Shown here in pieces: positions 16,860 to 24,755 of a stretch of 64,000 bases of DNA (positions within the stretch are counted from its first letter, which is position 1; every line of letters begins with the position of its first letter). The DNA lies in contig JBEKTY010000060.1 of the NCBI GenBank assembly GCA_049515555.1, positions 14,152-78,151 of the forward strand. The letters are read 5' to 3'. Below the pieces are notes generated by a model that was not told where the DNA came from, did no database searches, and saw only the letters and a program-made list of their open reading frames with translations. The stretch comes from JBEKTY01 sp049515555. Its GTDB lineage: Bacteria; Planctomycetota; Planctomycetia; Pirellulales; Thermoguttaceae. Made by a program: the position numbers and the translations under genes.

Positions 16860-18539
16860 TTACTTCCTTCCCTGGGCCTCGCGAAGCGCCGAGGCGACTT
16901 CCTGTTTACGGCGCTCCGCATCCCATCCCAGCACGTCACCGACGATCGGGGCCAACTCGGCCAGGGCGGGCGGGCTGGCCCGGCCCAAGAGGGTAATCAC
17001 GCTGCGGCGCCGCACCAGGTCCGACAGGTGCAGCACCTGCTCGCACTCGACGATCATGCGGATTTCGCCCACGGTGTAATCGGGCAGCGCCGCAAGGGGC
17101 GTGCGCCATGGGGGTTCCCGCCGCTGGGCCAAACGTTCGGCCTCCGTCCCGTAGCGCTCTAGAAGCGCGGCGACACGCTCCGCCGTAAGCCCGCTAGAGG
17201 CAGCCACGCGCGCGATCCACTGCCGCTTCTCCGCCTCGCCCGCGGGATAGCCTTCCGCCCCGGGATAGAGCCTTTCGCGCGTGGACAGCACGCGGCACTT
17301 GCCGAGCCGGGCCAACAGCGTGTCGGCCACCTGCTGGGCAAACGCCCGGAAGGTCGTCAGCTTGCCGCCGATCATGCTGTAGATCGGGAAGCCGCGCGCG
17401 GCGTCCGATTCCGAAAGCGCCACCTGGTGGGCGCGCGGCACGCGGCTGGTGTAGTCCAAGCCGGAGGCCGGCAGCGGGCGCACCCCGCAGAACACGTGCA
17501 CCACGTCGGCGGGCGACAACTTCAAGTCGGGGAAGACGCCTTTGAGGGTCGTCATCATGTAGTCGCGCTCCGCGTCGTCGCACACGGCGTCGTCGGGGTT
17601 CGCAACCCGGATATCGGTCGAGCCCATGATCACCTTGTCCATGAAGCGAAAGGTGATGCAGATGCGGCCGTCGGCGTGCTCGTAGTAGACCATGCGGTCT
17701 CCCAGCGCGTCGTACAGCGCCTGATTGTCGATCACCAGGTGCGAGCCTTTAGTGCCGCCCATGAAATGCGTCTCGACACCCAAAGTCGCGTTGGCGAAAT
17801 CGACCCAGGCCCCCGTAGCATTCACGACCACCGTGGGACGGACGGTCAGCGTCTGGCCGCTGGCCGCGTCGCGCAGCAGAACGTGGTCGCGATCCGCCTT
17901 TTCCGCCGTCACGTAGTTCAGCGCGGCACAGGCCGGCATCACGCGGCAGGCCTCGCGGGCCATGTCGACGCACAACCGCTCGGGCTGGCTGATCCAGGCG
18001 TCCCAGTACGTGGCCGTGCAAACGATCCCGCTCTTGAGGCCCGGAATCTCCGCCAAGGACCGGGCCTTGGAGAGAAAGAAGTGCCGCGGCGTCTGGCGGT
18101 TCTTGCCCGTCAAGAGATCGTAGAAACACAGACCGAGTTTGACGACGATGGCGCCCCGTCCGCCGGGCGTTACCGGCAACCCGAAAAAGACCAACGGCGA
18201 TTTCACCAGGCCGGCGAACCAGGAGGTGATAGGAATGGTGGTCCGCAACGGGGCCACGTAGTGCGGCGCATACATGAGCAGCCGATTGCGTTCATGCACC
18301 GCCTCGCTTACCAGTTTGAACTCTGCGTTCTCCAGATAGCGCAGGCCGCCGTGGATCATGCGCGAGGATTTCGAGCTGGCGCCCGCCGCGTAATCGTCCT
18401 TGTCCACCAGAATGCAGCGCACGCCCTGCAGGGCCAGCTCGCGCAAGAGACCGGCCCCGTTGACACCACCGCCCAGAATCAGTACATCGCAGACCGGGTC
18501 TGCCTTGACCCCGCTCCAAATCGCTTCTCTGGTTTTCAT
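16860..18539 (-). CDS. GlpD/EryB-like FAD-dependent glycerol-3-phosphate (polyol-phosphate) dehydrogenase
   Basis: 559 residues from the ATG at 18539. The FAD-binding Rossmann motif is LILGGGVNGAGLLRELALQG (residues ~15-34), followed by the family block SSKSSRMIHGGLRYLENAEF and the C-terminal DAO-type helical domain (ICTATYWDAWISQPERLCVD; GGKLTTFRAFAQQVADTLL; LPDYTVGEIRMIVECEQVLH). These enzymes oxidise glycerol-3-phosphate to dihydroxyacetone phosphate and pass electrons to quinone; the EryB branch oxidises erythritol phosphate. The frame extends upstream to 18632 only by reading through a family A palindrome, so 18539 is preferred although no good Shine-Dalgarno is visible. Context with the FGGY kinase supports a polyol pathway. 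Confidence 0.9.
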   Translation of the reverse strand: MKTREAIWSGVKADPVCDVLILGGGVNGAGLLRELALQGVRCILVDKDDYAAGASSKSSRMIHGGLRYLENAEFKLVSEAVHERNRLLMYAPHYVAPLRTTIPITSWFAGLVKSPLVFFGLPVTPGGRGAIVVKLGLCFYDLLTGKNRQTPRHFFLSKARSLAEIPGLKSGIVCTATYWDAWISQPERLCVDMAREACRVMPACAALNYVTAEKADRDHVLLRDAASGQTLTVRPTVVVNATGAWVDFANATLGVETHFMGGTKGSHLVIDNQALYDALGDRMVYYEHADGRICITFRFMDKVIMGSTDIRVANPDDAVCDDAERDYMMTTLKGVFPDLKLSPADVVHVFCGVRPLPASGLDYTSRVPRAHQVALSESDAARGFPIYSMIGGKLTTFRAFAQQVADTLLARLGKCRVLSTRERLYPGAEGYPAGEAEKRQWIARVAASSGLTAERVAALLERYGTEAERLAQRREPPWRTPLAALPDYTVGEIRMIVECEQVLHLSDLVRRRSVITLLGRASPPALAELAPIVGDVLGWDAERRKQEVASALREAQGRK

Positions 18540-18548
18540 TTTGATAAT

Positions 18549-18625
18549 GTAGCAGGCACACTCCGTGTGCCGTCCGCTGAAGCGGAAGGACGTAGGGCGG
18601 ACGGCACACGGAGTGTGCCTGCTAC
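18549..18625. repeat. Family A nested palindrome
   Basis: 77 bp, same arms and inner TCC/GGA hairpins as the copy at 16751. It lies 10 bp upstream of the GlpD-like ATG and 17 bp downstream of the HEAT-protein stop. Its translation creates the false N-terminal extension of the GlpD frame. Confidence 0.95.
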
Positions 18626-18641
18626 TTCCCATTTCCCGTTG

Positions 18642-20804
18642 CTACTTGGGCTTCGCTTCCTTCAGTTTTTGTTCGGCGTGGTCCAGGGCCTCTTTGGCGT
18701 CCCGCTTGAGGCCGTCGTTCTTGGAGACCTCGATCACCTTCTGCATGGCGTCTTTCACGGCCTGGGGATGATTATTCCAGATATCGCGGCCGATGCGGAC
18801 GGCGGCCATGGCGGCCTCTTCGCGCAGGGCCTTGTCGCCCATGCACGGCACCACCGCCTGGAGGGCCAGGATGTCGCGGACTTCGCCCAGCGCACCCAGG
18901 GCCTGCCACTTCTCGTCGGGCCGCTGGGCAAGCTGCAAGCCCACGACCAGCAGCTTGGCCGACTCGGCGTCGGGCCGGGTGCTGCGAATGGCGCACACGC
19001 GGATGTAGCCCCGCGTGGCGAGCACCCGCTGGGTCTCGCCGGCGGAGGTCTTGGCCAGGGCCAGCAGGTCGTCGGCCGCCAGGGCGTCAGGCCACTCGGT
19101 CATGGCGCGGAGGGCCGCGTCCTTAACCTTCTCGTCCTGCTCGGCGACGGCGGCCCGCACGCCCTCCAGTGATTTCTTCCCGCCGATCCGCCCCAGCACG
19201 CTGAGGAGCGAGAATTTCGCCCCGCCATGGGCAGAGGCCATCGCCGAGAGCAGCGGCTCGGAGCGGCCTTCGATGTCCGAATCGCGCGTGGCGATGTTCA
19301 CCAGCGCGTTGGCCGCTTCGGCGCGGGCTGCGTCGTCGGCGGCCCGCACGAGCACCGCGGCCAGCGGGGCCAGGGCATCGCTGGGCGCCACGACGCCCAG
19401 GGCCCTGAGGGATTCCTGCCGCACGTTGGCCTCGGAGTCCTCGGCCGCCTTGAGCAGCGACTGGGTCGCGGCCACGACGTGGCGGGCCGCCAGGGCACGG
19501 ATCGTCTCGACGCGGATCTTCGCGTCCCGCTCGCCGATCGCGCCCAGGATCGCGCTATCGACGTCGGCGCCGGGCAGTGCCTGGAGGCTTTGCCGGGCCG
19601 CTTCCTGGGCCTTGCCCGACGTGGCGGCGGCCTTCAACAGCAGCGGGGCCGCGCCGGCGTTGCCAACCGTGCCCAGCCCGGCAATCGCCGCGACTCGCAC
19701 CGCCTCGTCGGCGTCCTGCGCGGCGGCCATGAACACGGGCATGGTGCTCTTCGCGGCGCGGCGGGCGAGGGCCTGCAGCACGGCCAGCTTCGTTTCCGCG
19801 CGGGGCGTATCCATCTTGGCAACCAGGGCCGCCGTCGCCTCCTCGCCCTGGAACAGGCCCAGTGCCTCGACGCACGCGCCGCGGACCCGGATGTCCTGGT
19901 CGGCCAGGGCCTCCAACAGCGTGGGCAGGTCGCTCGGGCTTCCGCAGCGGCCGACGCCGATCAGTGCGGCGCACTTTAGATGGCCTTCGCGGGCGAGCAT
20001 GGTCTTGTAAAGCTCTAGCGCGGCGGCCTTGTCGCCGGCGGCAGCCAGCGCGCCGGCCAGACGCAGGTAGCAGTCGGCGGCCAGACGCTTGGCTCGCGGG
20101 GAGCCCTTGGCCATGGCCGAGGCGATCGTCGCGGCGGCCGATTTATCGCCCCCTTTGGCCAGCCCCACCAGGGCGGCCATGCGGACGTTGTCGTCGTCGG
20201 CAGCGGCCGCCTGCACTAGGAGGCTCAAGTTCGACGGATCGTGGCGCTGCCCCAAGGCGTTGAGCAGTGCCACGCGCCACGCGGTGTCGGCCGATCCGAG
20301 GGCCTCTTGCAGGGCCGCATTGGCCTGCTGGGCGGGATTCTTTTGCAGGGCCCGCCGGGCCGATTCACGCACGGTGGCGTCGCCGTCGGCCAGCATGGCG
20401 GACAACTTGGGAACCGCCTCGTCACGGCCGATCCGCTCGAGCTGCCTGATCAGCCAGGCGCCGGCCAGCGGCCCGACGCGGGGCCCGAGCACCGCGGCAA
20501 TGGCCTTCGAGCAGGCGGCCCGATTAGCCTCTGCGCCCGGGCGGCCGGCGTAGAAGGCGATCCGCTCGACGACCGACTGGGCGCCCGCCCGGCGGCCCGC
20601 GTCGTCGCTGCCCAGGTCGGCCAGCAGCGGCGTCAGCACCATGGTATAGGCCGCATCGAGCTGGGCGGTGGTTCGCGGCGTCTGGGGTCGCTCGCCGCTG
20701 AGCTCCTGGGTCATCTCGCCGATATTGGGTGTCTCAGCCGCTTTGAGCGCAGTGCTTGCCAGGAGGATTCCGGCGGCCACGAGCGCGACGTGATAGAGCT
20801 TCAT
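18642..20804 (-). CDS. Exported HEAT-repeat protein
   Basis: 720 residues with a clear signal peptide (MKLYHVALVAAGILLASTAL KAAE) and an AAAGGA ribosome-binding site. From about residue 90 to 650 it is built of ~30-40-residue helical HEAT-like repeats, recognisable by the recurring D-x-x-V-R-x-x-A/S-x-x-A-L pattern (DATVRESARRALQ, DIRVRGACVEALG, DEAVRVAAIAGLG, EANVRQESLRALG). It would form a periplasmic alpha-solenoid, i.e. a protein-binding scaffold rather than an enzyme. It is located between the GlpD-like and Gfo/Idh/MocA genes on the same strand. The binding partner is unknown. Confidence 0.88.
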   Translation of the reverse strand: MKLYHVALVAAGILLASTALKAAETPNIGEMTQELSGERPQTPRTTAQLDAAYTMVLTPLLADLGSDDAGRRAGAQSVVERIAFYAGRPGAEANRAACSKAIAAVLGPRVGPLAGAWLIRQLERIGRDEAVPKLSAMLADGDATVRESARRALQKNPAQQANAALQEALGSADTAWRVALLNALGQRHDPSNLSLLVQAAAADDDNVRMAALVGLAKGGDKSAAATIASAMAKGSPRAKRLAADCYLRLAGALAAAGDKAAALELYKTMLAREGHLKCAALIGVGRCGSPSDLPTLLEALADQDIRVRGACVEALGLFQGEEATAALVAKMDTPRAETKLAVLQALARRAAKSTMPVFMAAAQDADEAVRVAAIAGLGTVGNAGAAPLLLKAAATSGKAQEAARQSLQALPGADVDSAILGAIGERDAKIRVETIRALAARHVVAATQSLLKAAEDSEANVRQESLRALGVVAPSDALAPLAAVLVRAADDAARAEAANALVNIATRDSDIEGRSEPLLSAMASAHGGAKFSLLSVLGRIGGKKSLEGVRAAVAEQDEKVKDAALRAMTEWPDALAADDLLALAKTSAGETQRVLATRGYIRVCAIRSTRPDAESAKLLVVGLQLAQRPDEKWQALGALGEVRDILALQAVVPCMGDKALREEAAMAAVRIGRDIWNNHPQAVKDAMQKVIEVSKNDGLKRDAKEALDHAEQKLKEAKPK

Positions 20805-20917
20805 ACGAATATCCTTTCACAATGAGAGTCTCGAATGACGTTATTCTTCGCACGGTTTGAAATACTACGGACCGTAATATTGTGGAAAGGCCGGGCTCAC
20901 TGCCGACCGCCGGCAGT

Positions 20918-22165
20918 CTATAGTACCCAGGGGGCGCGCCTCGGCCGGTCGATCCAGCGGTTGGTTGCTTCGTCGCCCACGACCTGTTCTTTAACGGGGT
21001 CGAACTTCAGGCCGCGGCCGGTCCAGAAGACGATGTTCGCCAGGTGGCAGGTGGCTACGGTGCGGTGGGCAATCTCGATGTCGCGGAAGGGCCGCTCGCG
21101 GGTCTTGACGCAATGCAGGAAGTCGCCGAAGATGCCGCCCTGCCCCTTGTAGTTGGGGATATTGATGGCGGGGGGCGCGGTGCGCGGCTTGCGCCGGTCG
21201 GGCACTTCGCCCAGCGTGCCTTTGAAGGCCAGGGGGCCGCCGCCCCAGGCCCCGCCCAGGTGCATCTGCACGCCGCTGGCGTACTTGAACGTCAGGCCTT
21301 GCTTGCCGTCGGGCGGAACGACCTCGACGGGCAGGCTCTTATTGTACAACTGGCTGGCGTAGAGCGCGCCGCCGATGTGATGGGCGCCCCAGTCGGTCAT
21401 ACCGCCGCCGGAGAAGTCGCGGCAGCCCCGCCAATTGAAGGGATGATAGGCCTTGTTGTACGGTCGCCAGGGGGCCGGCCCCAGCCACATGTCCCAGTCC
21501 ATGCCTTCGGGCACGGGCTCGGCCGGGCAGAGCATCTCGCCCGAGGGGCCGCCGATGTCCACCCAGACCTCCTGAAGCTCGCCCACCGTGCCCGACCACA
21601 TCATGCGATGGTACCAGTTGTAGTCTTCCCACACCCGCTGGCTGCCGCCGGAGAACACGCGGCCGTAGCGGCGGGCCGTCTCGACCATGATCCGCCCTTC
21701 GCGGATGGTCAGCGTTTCCGGTTTCTCGCAATACACGTCCTTGCCGTTGCGCATCGCCTCGCAGGTCACCAAGGCATGCCAGTGATCGGGCGTGGCGCAG
21801 AAGACGGCGTCGATGTCGGGCCGCGCGCACAGATCGCGGAAATCGTTGTAGTCGGTGCAGCCCTTGTACACGCCGCTGGCCTTGTCCTGGGCGTAACGCT
21901 GCTCGGCCGATTGCTTGGCACGCAGCCGGGCACGCGAATCGACGTCGCACACGGCGACGTTCTGGACTTCCGGGAAACCCATGAATCCGCCCATGTCGCC
22001 GCTGCCCTGGCCGCCCACGCCCACGAAGCCCATCGTGATCCGATTGCTGGGGGCCGGACGCCCTTCGGCGCCGAAGGCCGAGGCCGGGATGACCAGCGGG
22101 GCCGCTACCGCTGCCGCCCCTTTCAGAAACAAACGCCGATTTACTCGCGATTGCTGGTTTGCCAT
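20918..22165 (-). CDS. Tat-exported Gfo/Idh/MocA-family oxidoreductase
   Basis: 415 residues. The start at 22165 follows GGAG at 6 bp and gives a twin-arginine leader (SRVNRRLFLKGAAAVAAPLV). The N-terminal NAD(P)-binding domain has MGFVGVGGQGSGDMG; the family signature EKPETLTIREGR follows the AVFCATPDHWHALVTCEAM region. The C-terminal alpha/beta domain has the DWGAHHIGGAL segment usual in these proteins. The family carries out NAD(P)-dependent redox steps on sugars, inositols and glycosides. Exported members are greatly expanded in Planctomycetota and often assist oxidative-elimination glycoside cleavage; that role here is inference. Confidence 0.92.
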   Translation of the reverse strand: MANQQSRVNRRLFLKGAAAVAAPLVIPASAFGAEGRPAPSNRITMGFVGVGGQGSGDMGGFMGFPEVQNVAVCDVDSRARLRAKQSAEQRYAQDKASGVYKGCTDYNDFRDLCARPDIDAVFCATPDHWHALVTCEAMRNGKDVYCEKPETLTIREGRIMVETARRYGRVFSGGSQRVWEDYNWYHRMMWSGTVGELQEVWVDIGGPSGEMLCPAEPVPEGMDWDMWLGPAPWRPYNKAYHPFNWRGCRDFSGGGMTDWGAHHIGGALYASQLYNKSLPVEVVPPDGKQGLTFKYASGVQMHLGGAWGGGPLAFKGTLGEVPDRRKPRTAPPAINIPNYKGQGGIFGDFLHCVKTRERPFRDIEIAHRTVATCHLANIVFWTGRGLKFDPVKEQVVGDEATNRWIDRPRRAPWVL

Positions 22166-22315
22166 GGAAACTCCTCTCTGGAGGGCCCTCGACGCATACC
22201 GGGCGCTCGGCCGGGACTGTCTTGGGAATTGAGGTTGGGAGATTGTAGCAGGCAGGACTTGCTTCAGACTAAGTACGCGGCCGGGGCATGTCAAGCGCCG
22301 CGACGAAAAATGTGT

Positions 22316-22410
22316 AAATGACCAAATCCCAATGACTAATGGCCAACGACAACCGATTGACCGATCGCCGGGAGTTTCTTAGTCATTGGTGCTTGGTCAT
22401 TGGTCATTTT
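22316..22410. repeat. Family G palindrome (AATGACCAA type)
   Basis: Imperfect inverted repeat: AAATGACCAAATCCCAATGA on the left and its near reverse complement around TAGTCATTGGTGCTTGGTCA on the right. The right arm itself contains two direct GGTCATTGG-like units. The central ~40 bp is unique. Confidence 0.8.
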
Positions 22411-22423
22411 TCACCGGACCGGA

Positions 22424-22505
22424 GGGTGGCACGTCCCTGAGCGTAGCGAAGGGCGTGGCGGGGCTGGAAACCACGCCCTTCGCTACGCTCAGGGACGTGC
22501 CACCC
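22424..22505. repeat. Family B palindrome (GGTGGCACGTCCCTGAGCG)
   Basis: 82 bp. Left arm GGGTGGCACGTCCCTGAGCG... reads into AGCGAAGGGCGTGG; the right arm is its reverse complement ending CAGGGACGTGCCACCC. Copies recur at 24598 and 28799. Confidence 0.93.
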
Positions 22506-22535
22506 AAACTGATCAAGTTATTTTGACTCGGCGCA

Positions 22536-24470
22536 TTATGGGACGGGCGTCATCTCGACCCACGTCATTTTCGGCTCCTGGCCGGTATCGATCGTCCAGG
22601 AGGTGTCCATCTTCGCGCCGGCCGCATAGACATGGGCGGCGGTCTTCTCCTGGCCGGCCTCGTCCCAGCAGTAGGTGACCTTGGTTCTGGCCGTGTTGGG
22701 CGTCAGGTAGATCAAGGAGAACTGGCCCATCTGGTAGTGTTTGCCCAGGTTGTTGCTGATGCGGATCCGGGCTTCGCCGGCCGCGTCGGCGGCGATGTCT
22801 CGGCTGCCGTAGAAGAACGATTGGGACCAGGTGTCCGGGGCCTGGTAGGGCACGGGTGAAACGATCCGCCAGTCGTCCCGGAGGAGCTTCCACTGCTGGC
22901 CGTCGGTGGAATACTCGGCCTTGAAGGCCAGCTCCGGCCTGGGCGGCGCGCCGCTCGGGCTGCGGACGGCCCAACACACGCTCTGGATCTTCTCGCCGTG
23001 CGGGGTCCGCAGTCTTGCGGTGAGAGACGGCTGATCCAGCCCGCCGGCCTCGAGATTCTTGCGGATGGCCTTGGCCTGCGGGCCGATGGTCGTCGCCGCC
23101 AGGCCCGAAGCGTTGAACGTCACCTGCGTGCCGTTGGGCTTCAGTTGCGGCATGACGTAGCCGCTGGCCATGCAGCGGGTGGTGATGGTGATGTCGTTGG
23201 GGGCCAGGCTGGCCGCTGGAGCCAGGAACTTCAGCCAGTATTGATAATGCCCCTTGACCATGTCGGTCAGGTCCAGGCCGTCGCTGAAGTCCGTCGGGGC
23301 GGAGAAGGTCTGCATGTGGTCGGTGGAGAGGCACACCCGGCAGCGGGCCTTGCCGTGCAGGACCAGGCCCAGCGTGCCGCCTGGCCGCAGGCAATTCTTG
23401 TTCACCGGTTTGGCGGCGATTATGTACGGCGAGCAATGCTCGAAGGTGACCGACTTCTGGTCCTCGGCGGCCGCGCCGGCCTTGTAGGCGCCGCTTTGGA
23501 AATCGGGGCGGTAGGTGAAGACGGCATTGCCGAAGCGGGCCCGGCGGTCCGGGTCGCCCTCGGACCGCGGCCGCACGGCGGCGTTGAAGCAGTGCTCCGG
23601 ATCGTTGAGGTAGGTGATGTGCCGGTTGGGACCCTCCATGCCGTCGGGGGAGATGCCCCAGTAGACCATCGGTCCGCGGGGACCTTCGCCCAGCCCGGGG
23701 CGCGGGAAGCGGCGGAGCGTCTCGCCCGGCCGCAGATTGACCACCGGCCCCGCCCCCGCATAGCCGCACAGCAGCGCGTAGAAGCCGATCGACTTGTACG
23801 TCCCCGCCCCGTCGCCGGGATAAAGCTCCGGCAGCCAGCCGCGGTTTTCCTTGGCGGTGCGGTTGGTCAGGTACGCCTTGCGGTCTGCGTGGGTGAGCTC
23901 CTCGATGTTCATCATCGCCCGCTGTTGCTTGTCGAAGCAGACGGTGGTGATGTCGCTGTCCAGCAGGACCCACTTCCCCTGGCCGTAGGCGCCGCCGGTC
24001 AGCCAAACCTCCAGCGAGGTGTGGCCCTCGACGGCCGTGGCCCGCGCGCGGCCGTGGCCCAAGAGGTATTCCATCTCGGCGGTGTACTGGTAATGGGTCT
24101 CCTGGCACATCGAATGGCCGTAGGAGAACAGCCCGCTCCAGTAATCGCGGACGACCTCGTTCTCCTTCTGCCCGAAGATGTCCGGCTCGGGCAGGAGCGA
24201 GCAGTGAAAGTAATGCGTGTTCCGCCAGAACCAGCTCGCCAGGGCCTTGTCCTCGTCGTTGTCGGTCTTGCGTCCGGTGACGCGGGCATAGAGCTGGGAC
24301 TGGGTCTTCGCCAGCCGCTCGAAGCTGGAACAGGACAGTTCGCCTTGCCAGAAGGGGTGGTCGGTCATGAGCTGCGGATCGCCCACATTGCCCTCCACCG
24401 CCTGGGCGCTGCGCGCCGCGAAGAGGAGCACCAGCAGAACAACCACCGAGAACGGTCGCAAGCAGCGCAT
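22536..24470 (-). CDS. Secreted transglutaminase-like protein with C-terminal beta-rich domains
   Basis: 644 residues. The start at 24470 has a strong AGGAGG site and gives a signal peptide (MRCLRPFSVVVLLVLLFAAR SAQA). A papain/transglutaminase-like core is suggested by C122 in SYGHSMCQETHYQY, H150 in AVEGHTSLEVWL and D171 in GKWVLLDSDITT: correct order, spacing and sequence context for a Cys-His-Asp triad. The C-terminal ~250 residues look beta-sandwich-like (FKAEYSTDGQQWKLLRDDWR; EARIRISNNLGKHYQMGQFS), perhaps carbohydrate-binding. Such exported transglutaminase-like proteins may be proteases or amidases; cross-linking activity is not implied. Its neighbours are exported proteins of unknown partner function. 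Confidence 0.75.
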   Translation of the reverse strand: MRCLRPFSVVVLLVLLFAARSAQAVEGNVGDPQLMTDHPFWQGELSCSSFERLAKTQSQLYARVTGRKTDNDEDKALASWFWRNTHYFHCSLLPEPDIFGQKENEVVRDYWSGLFSYGHSMCQETHYQYTAEMEYLLGHGRARATAVEGHTSLEVWLTGGAYGQGKWVLLDSDITTVCFDKQQRAMMNIEELTHADRKAYLTNRTAKENRGWLPELYPGDGAGTYKSIGFYALLCGYAGAGPVVNLRPGETLRRFPRPGLGEGPRGPMVYWGISPDGMEGPNRHITYLNDPEHCFNAAVRPRSEGDPDRRARFGNAVFTYRPDFQSGAYKAGAAAEDQKSVTFEHCSPYIIAAKPVNKNCLRPGGTLGLVLHGKARCRVCLSTDHMQTFSAPTDFSDGLDLTDMVKGHYQYWLKFLAPAASLAPNDITITTRCMASGYVMPQLKPNGTQVTFNASGLAATTIGPQAKAIRKNLEAGGLDQPSLTARLRTPHGEKIQSVCWAVRSPSGAPPRPELAFKAEYSTDGQQWKLLRDDWRIVSPVPYQAPDTWSQSFFYGSRDIAADAAGEARIRISNNLGKHYQMGQFSLIYLTPNTARTKVTYCWDEAGQEKTAAHVYAAGAKMDTSWTIDTGQEPKMTWVEMTPVP

Positions 24471-24597
24471 GACATCCTCCTGTTTGGTTATGTAACAGCA
24501 TAACCACAGGCATGCGCCGTTGCCAGAGCCAAGAGCGAGTATGATTATTGTTGGTCTTTGCATTGAAGCGATGGTAGGCTGATGTTCGGCTGGCAGA

Positions 24598-24679
24598 GGG
24601 TGGCACGTCCCTGAGCGCAGCGAAGGGCGTGCTTTCCAGGCCCGCCACGCCCTTCGCTGCGCTCAGGGACGTGCCACCC
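24598..24679. repeat. Family B palindrome
   Basis: 82 bp with the same arms as 22424-22505 and a different ~15-bp loop (CTTTCCAGGCCCGC region). It sits between divergent genes, so it cannot be a shared terminator. Confidence 0.93.
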
Positions 24680-24755
24680 AAACTGATCAACTTGTTCTGA
24701 CGCGGCGCCCAACGCGAGCGGCGCCGACAGCGATTTCCCCAGAGAGGACATGCCC

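Larger units (their letters stand above)
22166..22535. other. Repeat-filled intergenic region
   Basis: 370 bp between two minus-strand genes. It holds two different palindromes (22316-22410 and 22424-22505); the remaining ~150 bp upstream of 22165 should contain the promoter of the Gfo/Idh/MocA gene. No coding sequence is apparent. Confidence 0.6.

Noticed and set aside
16751..18625. Family A palindromes as plain Rho-independent terminators
   Set aside because: No U-tract follows, and copies also lie in divergent promoter gaps (45092) and between codirectional genes close to start codons.
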